A stretch of DNA of 61,935 bases from an uncultured Clostridia bacterium. Lineage in GTDB: Bacteria; Bacillota; Clostridia; Oscillospirales; Acutalibacteraceae. Of the stretch, positions 7,371 to 16,682 are shown one piece after another. The notes under the pieces were generated by a model. It saw only the letters and a program-made list of their open reading frames with translations. It was not told the DNA's origin and made no database searches. The stretch is taken from assembly GCA_947632385.1 (NCBI GenBank), contig CANRPD010000005.1, forward strand, positions 1 through 61,935, written 5' to 3'. The first letter of the stretch is position 1, and the number at the start of each line of letters is the position of its first letter. The translations under genes and the position numbers were made by a program.

Positions 7371-8063
7371 TCAAACAAACCGGGACGGATTGATCTTCAC
7401 GCCGGGGCCCATGGTGGCGCTGACCACGCAGGAGCGCACATACTGGCCCTTGGCAGCAGCCGGCTTGGCCTTGACAATGGCATCCATCAGGGTATCAAAG
7501 TTCTCCTGCAGCTTCTGCGCACCAAAAGATACTTTCCCGATGGGGCAGTGGATGATGTTGGTACGGTCCAGACGATACTCAATCTTACCGGCCTTGGCTT
7601 CCTGTACGGCCCGGGCAATGTCCGGGGTCACCGTACCGGCCTTGGGGTTGGGCATTAAGCCACGGGGGCCCAGCAAACGGCCCAGACGACCGACCTGACC
7701 CATCATGTCCGGGGTAGTGATGAGCACATCGAAGTCCATCCAGTTCTCGGACTGGATCTTCTGGACCATTTCCTCACTGCCTACAAAATCAGCACCGGCG
7801 TTCTGGGCATCTTCCACCCGCTCGGGCTTGCAGATGACCAGCACCCGCACGCTTTTGCCCGTGCCATTGGGAAGCACGATGGCTCCGCGGACCTGCTGGT
7901 CCGCATGCCGTCCGTCTACGCCCAGCTTCACATGCAGCTCAACCGTCTCGTCGAACTTGGCCACGCCAGTCTTCACACACAGGTCCAGCGCATCGTTTAC
8001 GTCATACAGCTTGGTGCGGTCGATCAGCTTCGCACTCTCCGCATACTTTTTTCCGTGTTTCAT
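7371..8063 (-). CDS. rplA: 50S ribosomal protein L1
   Basis: Binds 23S rRNA at the L1 stalk and helps release E-site tRNA. The 230-aa product has the hallmark [18 protein letters not shown] segment. ATG 8063 follows GGAGGAAACC. It forms an operon with rplK 60 nt upstream, and a strong promoter for rplJ-rplL lies directly after it (7325-7353), partly within the end of the spacer region. Confidence 0.98.
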   Translation of the reverse strand: MKHGKKYAESAKLIDRTKLYDVNDALDLCVKTGVAKFDETVELHVKLGVDGRHADQQVRGAIVLPNGTGKSVRVLVICKPERVEDAQNAGADFVGSEEMVQKIQSENWMDFDVLITTPDMMGQVGRLGRLLGPRGLMPNPKAGTVTPDIARAVQEAKAGKIEYRLDRTNIIHCPIGKVSFGAQKLQENFDTLMDAIVKAKPAAAKGQYVRSCVVSATMGPGVKINPSRFV

Positions 8064-8122
8064 ACTATGGTTTCCTCCAGTGGTCAATATCGGATTTCAG
8101 GATTTCCTCCCACTAGCGGGGG

Positions 8123-8548
8123 TCAATCAACTACCTCGATGCCCATCGAACGGGCAGTACCGGCGATCATGCTCATGGCCGTCTCGATGGTGGCGGCGTT
8201 CAAGTCGGGCATCTTGGTCCGGGCGATCTCCTCGACCTGGGCCTTGGTGATCTTGGCCACCTTTTTCTTGTTCGGCTCACCGGATGCCGTCTCAATGCCG
8301 CAGGCCTTCTTGATCAGCACGGCGGCGGGAGGCGTCTTGGTGATGAACGTGAAAGAACGGTCGGCATACACGGTGATGACTACGGGGATGATCAGCCCCA
8401 CGTCATTCTTGGTCCGCTCGTTGAATTCCTTGGTAAACGCCATGATGTTCACGCCATGCTGGCCCAGCGCAGGACCTACAGGCGGCGCCGGAGTGGCTTT
8501 CCCGGCGGGGATCTGGAGCTTGATAAAGCCCGTTACCTTTTGTGCCAT
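8123..8548 (-). CDS. rplK: 50S ribosomal protein L11
   Basis: Part of the GTPase-associated centre, needed for factor function and for RelA-type stringent response. The 141-aa product has the N-terminal proline-rich domain ([23 protein letters not shown]) and the C-terminal RNA-binding domain ([10 protein letters not shown]). GGAAAGGAAG precedes ATG 8548. Confidence 0.98.
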   Translation of the reverse strand: MAQKVTGFIKLQIPAGKATPAPPVGPALGQHGVNIMAFTKEFNERTKNDVGLIIPVVITVYADRSFTFITKTPPAAVLIKKACGIETASGEPNKKKVAKITKAQVEEIARTKMPDLNAATIETAMSMIAGTARSMGIEVVD

Positions 8549-8644
8549 GAATGAATTCTTCCTTTCCTGTCGAAAAACCTTTCCGGCCTTTCGACCGCGT
8601 GGTGTTCGCGGCCCGAGCGCTTTTCAGATTTGCCCGTGCCTCCC

Positions 8645-8692
8645 ACAGGGGGCTTCCCCCTGGTCTTCCAAAAAGCGGTCCCCCGCTTTTTT
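8645..8692 (-). terminator. tandem hairpins between nusG and rplK (possible attenuator)
   Basis: Two hairpins lie in the 189-nt nusG-rplK gap: 8646-8662 (7-bp stem, CTT triloop) and 8670-8691 (stem AAAAAGCGG/CCGCTTTTT). On the minus strand the second is a weak terminator shape (GCGG stem then TTTTT). They could reduce read-through from nusG into rplK-rplA. Confidence 0.4.
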
Positions 8693-8737
8693 CAGCATAT
8701 CTTGCCCGCGGCTGGTCACCGCGTGCAGCCCGGTGCG

Positions 8738-9265
8738 TCAGTCGCCCACCGGCTCGGCCTGGTCCAGCTCCAGCTCCACGGGAGTGTCTCGGCCAAACAT
8801 GGAAACGGTCACCCGAACGCGGTTCTTCTCCACGTCCAATTCTTCCACCGTTCCGATGAACCCCTCCAGGGGCCCGTCAATGATGCTCACCGAGTCACCC
8901 ACGTCATAGCGCACTTCCACGCTCCGTTTCTCGATACCCAGCCGCTCCACTTCTTCGTCTGTCAAGGGCACTGGCTTGGAGGATGGACCCACGAATCCGG
9001 TACAGCCGCGAATGTTCCGCACCGCATACCAAGACTCGTCCGTCATGACCATCTTCACAATGACGTACCCCGGAAAGATCTTCCGCTCAACTTCCTTGTG
9101 CTGCCCGCTCTCAGTGATCTCCGTCACCTTTTCAGTGGGGACCAGCACTTCCTGGATCAGATCCTGCAGCTGGCGGTTCTCCACGGTGGTCACCAGATTG
9201 GAAGCCACCTTGTTCTCATATCCGGAGTAGGTGTGCACCACATACCATTTCGCTTCGTCTGCCAT
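8738..9265 (-). CDS. nusG: transcription termination/antitermination protein NusG
   Basis: Elongation factor that binds RNA polymerase and links it to ribosomes or Rho. The 175-aa product has the NGN domain (WYVVHTYSGYENKV, then FPGYVIVKM) and the C-terminal KOW domain (VGDSVSIIDGPLEGFIGTV). It is third in rpmG-secE-nusG. GAAAGGA precedes ATG 9265. Confidence 0.98.
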   Translation of the reverse strand: MADEAKWYVVHTYSGYENKVASNLVTTVENRQLQDLIQEVLVPTEKVTEITESGQHKEVERKIFPGYVIVKMVMTDESWYAVRNIRGCTGFVGPSSKPVPLTDEEVERLGIEKRSVEVRYDVGDSVSIIDGPLEGFIGTVEELDVEKNRVRVTVSMFGRDTPVELELDQAEPVGD

Positions 9266-9291
9266 CTTCTGTTCCTTTCAGCCCTGCTTCG

Positions 9292-9558
9292 TCAAACCTT
9301 CGCCACATCCATGATGAGGCCCAGCAGGTTCATAAAGCAGGTGTCCAGCAGGAAAACGAACACACCCAGCACCGCGATGGTCACCAGCACCACACCGGTG
9401 TTCTTGAAGGTCGCCTTTGGGGTGGGCCAAACGATCTTCTTCATCTCTCCTTTGCAGTCCCGCACGAACTTCAAGATCCGGCGGAACAGCCGCACCAGGA
9501 TAAAGGGCTTTTTCTCGTCCTTTTTCACGGACTTGGCATCCGTCTTGTTCTCTGCCAT
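9292..9558 (-). CDS. secE: preprotein translocase subunit SecE
   Basis: Small essential subunit of the SecYEG channel. The 88-aa product has a basic N-terminal amphipathic region with EMKKIVWPT, the SecE hallmark, and one transmembrane helix near residues 55-78. It lies between rpmG and nusG, as is usual in Bacillota. Confidence 0.96.
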   Translation of the reverse strand: MAENKTDAKSVKKDEKKPFILVRLFRRILKFVRDCKGEMKKIVWPTPKATFKNTGVVLVTIAVLGVFVFLLDTCFMNLLGLIMDVAKV

Positions 9559-9573
9559 GGTCTTTTTCTCCCT

Positions 9574-9723
9574 TTATCTGGTTTCCCTGTGCAGGGTGTG
9601 CTTGCGGCAGAATCTGCAATATTTCTGCATCTCCAGCCGGTCGGGGGTGTTCTTCTTTTCCTTCTTGGTGTTGTAGTTTCTCTGCTTGCACTCCGTGCAG
9701 GCCAGAACGACTTTGACTCTCAC
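9574..9723 (-). CDS. rpmG: 50S ribosomal protein L33
   Basis: A 49-aa ribosomal protein with two CxxC pairs (CTEC and CRFC), the zinc-binding form of L33. The start is GTG 9723, preceded by CAGGAGGCGCCGAAA; the open frame extends upstream without a better start. First gene of rpmG-secE-nusG, under the promoter at 9835-9863. Confidence 0.95.
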   Translation of the reverse strand: MRVKVVLACTECKQRNYNTKKEKKNTPDRLEMQKYCRFCRKHTLHRETR

Positions 9724-9834
9724 TTTCGGCGCCTCCTGTTTCTTAGGAATATGTTTGGACCCCTGCGGGGCCCTGCCTCCCTCGCTGTTACAAAAGCGGG
9801 CACAAAAAAAGAACCCTCTCCACGAGGTAGTATT

Positions 9835-9863
9835 ACTATAGCACATCCCCTTCGGGATGTCAA
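9835..9863 (-). promoter_or_regulatory. promoter of rpmG-secE-nusG with inverted repeat in the spacer
   Basis: TTGACA (9863-9858), 17-nt spacer, TATAGT (9840-9835). The 18 nt at 9843-9860 form a perfect 7-bp inverted repeat with a 4-nt loop (minus strand ACATCCCGAAGGGGATGT). Confidence 0.8.
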
Positions 9864-9910
9864 GCACTTTCCCGCAGATAAGGTCCTCTTTTTTGTCTTT
9901 CTCTGCCCGA

Positions 9911-10699
9911 TCAGCTTTCCAGTCGGCTCTCGATCTTCTTCCCCTGCTTTTTGGGTTTTTCGGGTTTGATCTTCTTTCCCTTCAGCTTTCGGCTAAAGCG
10001 CAGCGCCTTCTGCAATTCCTCATCGGTCTTGTCCTTCAGAGTCCCAAAGGCCCCGTCCGAAAGGCCGTTGAACAGCACGCTGGTCACCACACACCGCAGG
10101 TCCAGATCTCCCATCCGGTACATGTCGTCCAGCAGGGCAGCCAGCTTGGTCACCGCTTCACTGTCCGGATAGAGCGTCACCAGCTGTTCCACCTGAGGCA
10201 CCACCTGCCCCTTGGTAAAGGTCACAGCCCGCACCTGGCCATACGTGATCTTCTCCTGATTCAGCGCCTCTTTGATCTCCGGGAACATGTTGGCCAGCCG
10301 GTTGAAAAAGAACAGGCTGTCCACCACACGCTCGTCATCCTTGCCGCGCTTGGTGCGTTTCTGCTGCACCATGGCCACCCGCTTGGGGCCCTGCACCACT
10401 TCCAAAAAATCATTCAAAATGCTGTCCGCGTCCGACCGATCGCTGGTCTGATAGTCAAACAGCCAGCTGGAAAGCACCCGCCATTCGCTGGGCGTGCCAT
10501 CCACCTTCAGATTGGCGGAACGCAGCTCGAACTGCTTTTTCCCGGGGACATACCGCAGGCCGTAGGCCACCGACTCTGTGGCAAAATAGACGCTTTGACC
10601 GCCGTCTTCCTCCTCCAGAGGCACTGCCGGGCCAAAGCCCTGTTTTTCCAGCTCCACATAGAGGCCGCTTTGTATCCGTTCAAATACGTTGATTTCCAA
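9911..10699 (-). CDS. conserved hypothetical protein with basic tail
   Basis: A 262-aa soluble protein I do not recognise. It looks like mixed alpha/beta in the first 150 residues and helical after that, ending in a very Lys-rich tail ([19 protein letters not shown]) that could bind nucleic acid. The start is uncertain: TTG 10699 is preceded by GGAAGGACGAGGG and gives a protein beginning MEINVFERI, whereas the open frame reaches 10870 without a good site. It stands alone between rpmG and ddl. Confidence 0.65.
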   Translation of the reverse strand: MEINVFERIQSGLYVELEKQGFGPAVPLEEEDGGQSVYFATESVAYGLRYVPGKKQFELRSANLKVDGTPSEWRVLSSWLFDYQTSDRSDADSILNDFLEVVQGPKRVAMVQQKRTKRGKDDERVVDSLFFFNRLANMFPEIKEALNQEKITYGQVRAVTFTKGQVVPQVEQLVTLYPDSEAVTKLAALLDDMYRMGDLDLRCVVTSVLFNGLSDGAFGTLKDKTDEELQKALRFSRKLKGKKIKPEKPKKQGKKIESRLES

Positions 10700-10813
10700 A
10701 TCCCTCGTCCTTCCTAACTGGGTTCTCTTTATTATACGGCAAGGAGGCGGACCCGTCAAGTGGTCATTTTCCGCGGATCCAGGGACAGTCGCTCGTAAAA
10801 AACGTGAAAACAG

Positions 10814-10842
10814 TTGCGAAATCCCGGCTTTCATAGTATAAT
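10814..10842 (+). promoter_or_regulatory. sigma-A promoter of ddl-murI-ywiB-argS
   Basis: TTGCGA (10814-10819), 17-nt spacer, perfect TATAAT (10837-10842). The leader is about 120 nt long. Confidence 0.75.
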
Positions 10843-10967
10843 GGACTGCAAGCGCGCAAAAGCAGGGCATTTTCCCGTGGGGGACCTCCCCTGTGTCGGA
10901 AAAAACACCTCTGTTTCCGCATATTGAAGACTGTTTTTTCTATAAACTAAGAGTATCCTTTATCTGA

Positions 10968-12086
10968 TTGGACGTGATCTCATTGAGTGAATCCAAAAAA
11001 TGCCGAGTGGCAGTACTGTTTGGGGGCGTATCCTCCGAGCACGAGATCTCTCTGCTGTCTGCTTCCTCTATCGTGGAGAACCTGTCCCCCGAGCAATACG
11101 ACCTGATGACCGTGGGCATCACCAAAGAAGGCCGGTGGCTGCTGTACACCGGGCCGGTGTCCGCCCTGCGGGACGGAACCTGGGAACAGACCGGTTTGAC
11201 CGTTCCAGCATTCCTTTCCCCCGATCCCGGCGTCCACGGGCTGGTGGCCCTGGAAAAAGACGGGGCCCGGGTGCTGCCGGTGGACGTGGTGTTCCCTGCG
11301 CTGCACGGAAAAAATGGCGAAGACGGCACCCTGCAGGGGTTGCTGCAGCTTTCGGGCATTCCCTTCGTGGGCTGCGGCACGCTGGCCTCCACCATCTGCA
11401 TGGACAAGGCGGTGACCCATTCTCTGCTGTCTGCCGCCAATATCGAACAGGCCCACTATCTGTGGTTCTACGCCGACCGCTTTCCGGTGGCGGCGGAGAC
11501 CATCAAAAAGAAGATCGTGGCCAGGCTCAACTTCCCGGTGTTCGTGAAACCCGCCAACGCCGGTTCCTCGGTGGGCGTGAGCAAGGTGGACGCCCCTGAA
11601 GGCCTGGATGCCGCCATCGAGAAGGCAGCCCGCGAAGACCACAAGGTAGTGGTGGAAGAGGGCATCGACGGCCAAGAGGTGGAAGTGGCGGTGTTGGGCA
11701 ACCGAGACTGCACTGCCTCCATCGTGGGAGAGATCTGTGCATCGGCGTCCTTCTACGATTACGAAGACAAATATATCAACGGCACCAGCCAGCTGTTTAT
11801 CCCAGCCCACCTGGAGGAGGAAACGGCACAAAAGGTCCGGGAAACTGCCGTGCGGGCCTATCGTCTGCTGGGATGTTCTGGGATGGCACGGGTGGATTTC
11901 TTCGTGACCCGGGAGGAGCATCGGGTCATATTAAACGAGATCAACACCTTGCCGGGCTTTACCAGCATCAGCATGTACCCCAAGCTGTGGATGGCCTCCG
12001 GCCTCACCTATGGCGAGCTGCTGGACCGCCTCATCGACCTGGCGTTCCAGAAGGCCGGGATCGAAAGGGGCCAGGCGCATGGATAA
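10968..12086 (+). CDS. ddl: D-alanine--D-alanine ligase
   Basis: ATP-grasp enzyme that makes D-Ala-D-Ala for the peptidoglycan stem peptide in the cytoplasm. It shows VLFGGVSSEHEISLLSA near the N-terminus, VFVKPANAGSSVGVSKV, and the metal-binding end RVDFF...INEINTLPGFTSISMYPKL. Length (about 372 aa) is normal. The start is uncertain: TTG at 10968 or TTG at 10983, neither with a strong ribosome site. It overlaps murI by 8 nt, putting two cell-wall precursor enzymes in one unit. Confidence 0.95.
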   Translation: MDVISLSESKKCRVAVLFGGVSSEHEISLLSASSIVENLSPEQYDLMTVGITKEGRWLLYTGPVSALRDGTWEQTGLTVPAFLSPDPGVHGLVALEKDGARVLPVDVVFPALHGKNGEDGTLQGLLQLSGIPFVGCGTLASTICMDKAVTHSLLSAANIEQAHYLWFYADRFPVAAETIKKKIVARLNFPVFVKPANAGSSVGVSKVDAPEGLDAAIEKAAREDHKVVVEEGIDGQEVEVAVLGNRDCTASIVGEICASASFYDYEDKYINGTSQLFIPAHLEEETAQKVRETAVRAYRLLGCSGMARVDFFVTREEHRVILNEINTLPGFTSISMYPKLWMASGLTYGELLDRLIDLAFQKAGIERGQAHG

Positions 12087-12885
12087 TCGACCCATCGGGG
12101 TGTTCGATTCCGGTCTGGGCGGCCTGACAGCGGTAAAAGAGCTGGAACAGGTGCTGCCCGGAGAGAGCGTGGTCTATTTCGGCGACACCGGCCGGGTCCC
12201 CTATGGCACCCGCAGCCCAGAGACCGTGCGGGCCTACGCCCGGCAGGATATGGCGTTTCTCATGAGCCAAGGCGTCAAGGCGGTGCTGGCCGCCTGCGGC
12301 ACGGTAAGCTCCCTGGCGGGGGACATCGGCCGTAGCCTGCCGGTGCCCTACTTCGACGTGGTCGAGCCCACGGCCCGAGCGGCATTTGCCGCCACGAAAA
12401 ACGGACGGGTGGGCGTGACGGGGACCAACGCCACGGTGCGCAGCGGCTCTTACGAAAAGGCGCTACAGGCGCTGGATCCGGGTCTGGCAATCACGGCAGC
12501 GCCGTGCCCGCTGTTCGTGCCCCTGGTAGAAAACGGCTTTCTGGATCCGGATGACCCCGTGACGCTGGAGATCGCTCGCCGGTACCTGGAGCCTTTGAAA
12601 GCTCAGTCCGTGGATACCGTGATCCTGGGGTGCACTCATTTCCCCTTGCTGCGGCCGGTCATCGCCCGTGTGATGGGCCCTCAGACCCGGCTCATCGACA
12701 GCGGACGGGAGGCTGCTCTGGCCCTGGCGGAAGCTCTGGAGGTGCAGGGCCTGCTGTGCGGACCGGACAGGCCCCGGCAAGCAGCTTTTTTCGTAACAGA
12801 CGACCCGGAGGGGTTCTGCCGGGTGGCAGAGCCATTTTTGGGGCACAGTGTGGAAGGGGCCGTGGCCCAGGTGACAGTGGAATGA
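12079..12885 (+). CDS. murI: glutamate racemase
   Basis: Converts L- to D-glutamate for UDP-MurNAc-peptide synthesis. ATG 12079 lies inside the end of ddl. It has FDSGLGG, the first catalytic Cys at residue 73 and the second at residue 185 in GCTHFPLL. The first Cys stands in AACGTVSS rather than the usual ACNTAS, so the highly conserved Asn after it is Gly. Both cysteines remain, so I expect activity. Length (268 aa) is normal. Confidence 0.93.
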   Translation: MDNRPIGVFDSGLGGLTAVKELEQVLPGESVVYFGDTGRVPYGTRSPETVRAYARQDMAFLMSQGVKAVLAACGTVSSLAGDIGRSLPVPYFDVVEPTARAAFAATKNGRVGVTGTNATVRSGSYEKALQALDPGLAITAAPCPLFVPLVENGFLDPDDPVTLEIARRYLEPLKAQSVDTVILGCTHFPLLRPVIARVMGPQTRLIDSGREAALALAEALEVQGLLCGPDRPRQAAFFVTDDPEGFCRVAEPFLGHSVEGAVAQVTVE

Positions 12886-12914
12886 ATATGGAACGGAAAA
12901 AGAAAGGAGTCCAC

Positions 12915-13367
12915 ATGTTCAAGGAGGACTACGACATCCAGATCGTGGGCTTACAGGTATATGGGGACTCGGAAGACGACCGGGGCCGGATCGCGCTGTC
13001 CACCACGGGGACCTATTCCGAGCGGGGCGCGGCCCGGTTCATCGCCTACAAAGAATACGATGAGGAAGATCCCAGGATCTCCCACACGGCCATTTTGAAG
13101 GTGGAACCGGACAAGGTGACCATGTCCCGGACCGGCAGCGGCACCCGGCTGATCCTGGAACGTGGCCGCCGGCACCTGTGCCTGTACGACACCGGGTTCG
13201 GGTCCATGTCCGTGGGCATCTTCACCAGCGAACTGGAATCCACCCTGAGTCCTGCGGGAGGCCGCCTCAACGTGAAATACACCCTGGATATTGATTCTGC
13301 CCTGTCCAGCTCCAACGAGCTGGAGGTGGAGATCCGGCCCCGGGGCAAAAGACGGCTGGCCCCGTGA
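12915..13367 (+). CDS. DUF1934 (YwiB-like) beta-barrel protein
   Basis: A 150-aa protein of the DUF1934 family, a small lipocalin-like beta-barrel of unknown ligand. It lies directly before argS, as ywiB does in Bacillus. ATG 12915 follows AGAAAGGAGT; an in-frame ATG at 12882 overlaps the murI stop but has a poorer ribosome site. Confidence 0.85.
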   Translation: MFKEDYDIQIVGLQVYGDSEDDRGRIALSTTGTYSERGAARFIAYKEYDEEDPRISHTAILKVEPDKVTMSRTGSGTRLILERGRRHLCLYDTGFGSMSVGIFTSELESTLSPAGGRLNVKYTLDIDSALSSSNELEVEIRPRGKRRLAP

Positions 13368-13398
13368 AAATCAAAGAAAAAACAAGAGGAGAAGCACT

Positions 13399-15090
13399 AT
13401 GTCTATTCTGGTAAGTCAAGCCACCGACGGTCTGCGCAGCGCCATCATCCGTGCCCTGGAGCTGGCCATGGAAAAGGGAGCCCTGCCCCAGGCGCAGATC
13501 CCCGCCTTTACATTGGAGATCCCCGCGGACCGCGCCCACGGAGACTGGGCCTGCAATGCCGCCATGGTGGGCGCCCGGGCCTTTCACACCGCCCCCCGGG
13601 CCATCGCCCAGGCCATTTCTGATCACCTGGATCTGAGCGCCACTGCCTTTTCCCGGTGTGAGATCGCAGGGCCGGGCTTTTTGAACTTTACCTATGAGGA
13701 CACGTTCTACGGCAACGTGCTCCGGGACATCTGGGAGAAAGGGTCCCACTACGGGGAAAGCGATTTTGGCGGCGGCAAGCGGGTGCTGGTGGAATATGTA
13801 TCCGCCAACCCCACCGGTCCCATGCACATCGGCAACGCCCGGGGCGGCGTGCTGGGAGATACCCTCTCTGCGGTGCTGGAGACCGTGGGCTACCGGGTAG
13901 AACGGGAATTCTACGTCAACGATGCAGGCAACCAGGTGAACAAGTATGCGGCCTCCCTGGAGGCCCGATACATGCAGCTGTACAAGGGCGAGGAAGGCTT
14001 CCCCTTCCCGGAAGACGGCTATCAGGGACCGGACGTCACCGAAAACGCCAAGGCCTTCGCCCAGCAATACGGAGACCGGTTCGTGGATGCCGACCCGGAA
14101 GAACGCCGGGCTGCGCTGATCGATTTTGGGCTGCCCAGAAACATCCAGGGCCTGCATGACGATCTGCAGCGCTATCGGGTGGAGTACGACAACTGGTTCC
14201 ATGAATCCACCCTGCACCAGAGCGGTGCGGTGCAGGAGATGGTGGAAAAGCTGCGGGAAAAGGGCGTCACCTATGAAAAAGACGGCGCCCTGTGGTTCCG
14301 CGGCGGCGACTTCGGCAGCGAGGACTTCGTGCTGGTGCGCTCCAACGGCGTGCCCACCTACGTGGTGCCGGACATCGCCTACCACTACGACAAGCTGGTG
14401 ACCCGGAACTTCGACTGGGCCATCAACGTGCTGGGAGCCGACCACCACGGCTATGTGCCCCGGCTCAAGGCGGCGCTGCGGGCACTGGGCATCGATGCAG
14501 ACCGCTTGACTGTGGTACTGATGCAGATGGTGAGCTTGGTGCGGGACGGCGAGGTCGTCAAGGCCAGCAAGCGCAGCGGAAAAGCCATCACGCTGGTGAC
14601 ACTGTTGGAGGAGGTCCCCGTGGATGCCGCACGCTTCCTGTTCAATTCCTACGAACCCAACACGCGCATCGATTTTGACCTGGACCTGGCGGTGCAGCAA
14701 GACTCCCAGAATCCCGTCTATTGCGCCCAGTACGCCCACGCACGGATCTGCAGCATCCTGCGCAACCTGAAGGCGGACGGCGTAGAACCCCGGGCCTGCA
14801 CGCCGGAGGAACTGCTGCTGCTGTCCACCCCGGAAGAGCGGGAACTGATGAGCTTCCTGGCCGGCTACACCGATGAACTCAAGGGCGCTGCCCGGGGACT
14901 GGACCCGGCCCGGGTGACCCGGTATATCACCAACTTGTCCACCCTGTTCCACAAGTTCTACAACACCTGCCGCGTGCGGGGCGAAGCGGAGCCCCTGGCA
15001 GCCGCCCGGCTCTATCTGTGCTGTGCGGCCCGGACGGTGCTGGAGAACGCCATGGCCCTGCTGAAGGTAGACGCCCCGGAGAGCATGTAA
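13399..15090 (+). CDS. argS: arginyl-tRNA synthetase
   Basis: Class I synthetase that charges tRNA-Arg. The HIGH motif is in SANPTGPMHIGNARG, and KASKRSG stands where KMSKS is in other class I enzymes, as is common in ArgRS. The N-terminal additional domain and C-terminal DALR anticodon-binding domain are both present. Length (563 aa) is normal. ATG 13399 follows AAGAGGAGAAGC. It is last in the ddl-murI-ywiB-argS unit and is followed by a terminator. Confidence 0.97.
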   Translation: MSILVSQATDGLRSAIIRALELAMEKGALPQAQIPAFTLEIPADRAHGDWACNAAMVGARAFHTAPRAIAQAISDHLDLSATAFSRCEIAGPGFLNFTYEDTFYGNVLRDIWEKGSHYGESDFGGGKRVLVEYVSANPTGPMHIGNARGGVLGDTLSAVLETVGYRVEREFYVNDAGNQVNKYAASLEARYMQLYKGEEGFPFPEDGYQGPDVTENAKAFAQQYGDRFVDADPEERRAALIDFGLPRNIQGLHDDLQRYRVEYDNWFHESTLHQSGAVQEMVEKLREKGVTYEKDGALWFRGGDFGSEDFVLVRSNGVPTYVVPDIAYHYDKLVTRNFDWAINVLGADHHGYVPRLKAALRALGIDADRLTVVLMQMVSLVRDGEVVKASKRSGKAITLVTLLEEVPVDAARFLFNSYEPNTRIDFDLDLAVQQDSQNPVYCAQYAHARICSILRNLKADGVEPRACTPEELLLLSTPEERELMSFLAGYTDELKGAARGLDPARVTRYITNLSTLFHKFYNTCRVRGEAEPLAAARLYLCCAARTVLENAMALLKVDAPESM

Positions 15091-15142
15091 TTATTGGGTA
15101 TACAAAGGGTTCGGCTTCGCCGCCTCGCCCTTCTGAAAATCA

Positions 15143-15188
15143 AAACAGCCCGCCTGTCTCCCCTTGGGAAGGACCAGGCGGGCTGTTT
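15143..15188. terminator. bidirectional terminator after argS
   Basis: A 14-bp stem (15143-15156 with 15175-15188) with AAA/TTT ends on both sides, between the convergent argS and HAD genes. Confidence 0.9.
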
Positions 15189-15189
15189 G

Positions 15190-16011
15190 CTATGCAAGGG
15201 CCCATACAATGGCCTGGGCCAGGCCGTCCGCGTCGTGGGCGGCGGTGATCCGTGTGGCGGCAGCTCGGGCAGCCGGGTCTCCGTCCGTTACGGCAAAGGA
15301 GAGCCCTGCCGCTTCCAACATCGTCACATCGTTGCCGTTGTCCCCCACTGCCATCAGCTCCTCCCGGGAAAAGCCCAGCCGTTCCGCCAGAAACGCCAAG
15401 GCCGCTCCCTTATGGGCGTCGGCGTGATTGATCTCGATGTTGTCCGGCAGAGAGGAGGTCAGCCGCAGTCCGCCCAGCTCCTCCAGCCGCCGCCAGATCT
15501 CCCCCCGCTGCGGCTCGGGCACATAGGGCAGGTTGATCTTCTCCGGGCAGATCCCCGTCTCCAGCAGCGCGGCATAGGAGGGCGCCAGGGTATAGGCCTT
15601 GCCAAAGATGAAATGCCACTTGTCCTCCGGGAACCGATAGTGCTCCACCGCCCGCTCCGGGTTGCCGGCCCGGGTCCACGCGCCTCCGTCCCAGTAATAT
15701 TCGATGTAGAGATCGTATTCGTCCAGCACCGCCTGGACCTGCCGGGCCTGCTCATTGGACAGCAGCGTCTCCCGGATCGGCTTCTCCGCGGTCAGATCGT
15801 ACACCGCCGCACCGTTGGACGTGATGGCGTAGCGCACGCCGGGCAGAGCGGTGATCTCCGGCGGCAGGAACGTGCGCATCCGGCCGGTGGCGGGCACCAG
15901 CTCCACGCCCCGCCGGTGGGCAAGCTCCAGGGCCCGGCGGTTGCCGTCGGACAGATATTTGTGCTGGAGGATCGCGGTCCCGTCCAGATCAAAGGCCAGC
16001 AGGCGGATCAT
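15190..16011 (-). CDS. Cof-type HAD phosphatase
   Basis: Cytoplasmic HAD-superfamily phosphatase, Cof/YidA group, acting on sugar phosphates or flavin/PLP intermediates; the substrate cannot be read from sequence. It has motif I LLAFDLDGTA (nucleophile Asp), motif II ATGR, motif III Lys (AHKGAAL) and motif IV GDNGNDVTML, with a type IIB cap between II and III. Length (273 aa) is typical. ATG 16011 is preceded by a structured leader. Confidence 0.93.
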   Translation of the reverse strand: MIRLLAFDLDGTAILQHKYLSDGNRRALELAHRRGVELVPATGRMRTFLPPEITALPGVRYAITSNGAAVYDLTAEKPIRETLLSNEQARQVQAVLDEYDLYIEYYWDGGAWTRAGNPERAVEHYRFPEDKWHFIFGKAYTLAPSYAALLETGICPEKINLPYVPEPQRGEIWRRLEELGGLRLTSSLPDNIEINHADAHKGAALAFLAERLGFSREELMAVGDNGNDVTMLEAAGLSFAVTDGDPAARAAATRITAAHDADGLAQAIVWALA

Positions 16012-16033
16012 AAACGCACCTCTTTTTCCACAG

Positions 16034-16163
16034 GGTATCCTTGGATGATACCAGGATCGCGTTGCGCAGCAACGCAACCCATGCGCTTTTTCCATGAGGA
16101 AAAGCGCTATGCTGGTTCAATGTTCTCCGAAACGGTCCAAATCTTTGATTTGGAAACCGTTTC
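16034..16163 (-). promoter_or_regulatory. four consecutive hairpins forming the HAD gene leader
   Basis: Four inverted repeats follow each other: 16034-16052 (6-bp stem), 16059-16075 (7-bp, GCA triloop), 16083-16107 (10-bp plus one bulged base, ATGA loop) and 16129-16163 (15-bp plus a 2-nt bulge, TTT triloop). With the promoter at 16172-16200 they make up nearly the whole 5' leader of the HAD gene. No known riboswitch motif is apparent. Confidence 0.55.
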
Positions 16164-16171
16164 ATGAGGTT

Positions 16172-16200
16172 AGTATACCACAAACCGCCCTACCGGGCAA
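16172..16200 (-). promoter_or_regulatory. promoter of the Cof-type HAD gene
   Basis: TTGCCC (16200-16195), 17-nt spacer, TATACT (16177-16172) on the minus strand, preceded by GTGG (extended -10 type). Confidence 0.6.
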
Positions 16201-16217
16201 GAGGTCCCAAAAACAGC

Positions 16218-16249
16218 AAAAGGTCCCTCGCACCGGCGAGGGACCTTTT
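16218..16249. terminator. bidirectional terminator after the DUF1540 gene
   Basis: A 14-bp stem (16218-16231 with 16236-16249) flanked by A and T runs, 15 nt past the DUF1540 stop. Confidence 0.9.
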
Positions 16250-16263
16250 GCCCACAGAACAAA

Positions 16264-16596
16264 TTATTCTGGCTGAAAGGTGCAGCACTCCGTCTCGCTT
16301 TTCACGGTGACGTTGCCGCACAGACAGCCCACACAGACACAGTCCGCCTCGCACCGGCAGTCCCGGTTGTAGACACAGTGGGTGGCCTTGCAGTCGATGG
16401 AGCTCTCGACAGAAGGCTCGCGCTGGGCAGTGGAGTTCTCTCCCCAGCTGCCGTTGTGCCGCTCCTCAAAGGAAGCGCAGCACGTCTGTCCGCTTTCCCG
16501 GGCGGCGGGGCCCTCCACCTGGATGCCCTTCAGGCAGCACAGGTTGTCCCGGTAATGTTGGCAGGCAGTCACCTGACATTCCAGCTTGTTGGTCAT
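16264..16596 (-). CDS. DUF1540 cysteine-rich protein, two repeats
   Basis: A 110-aa protein with two copies of the DUF1540 metal-binding pattern: residues about 5-42 (CQVTACQHYRDNLCCLKGI...CCASF) and about 69-107 (CKATHCVYNRDCRCEADCV...CCTF). Each copy carries six or more cysteines. DUF1540 proteins are common in spore-formers, and their role is unknown. The terminator at 16218 ends its transcript. Confidence 0.9.
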   Translation of the reverse strand: MTNKLECQVTACQHYRDNLCCLKGIQVEGPAARESGQTCCASFEERHNGSWGENSTAQREPSVESSIDCKATHCVYNRDCRCEADCVCVGCLCGNVTVKSETECCTFQPE

Positions 16597-16682
16597 AAGG
16601 CACCTCGTCCAAAAAGATTTGCAAACCCCGCGATCGGTTTACAAAGGATAGTCTCTCCGGATTCTCCTGCCTTATACACCGT

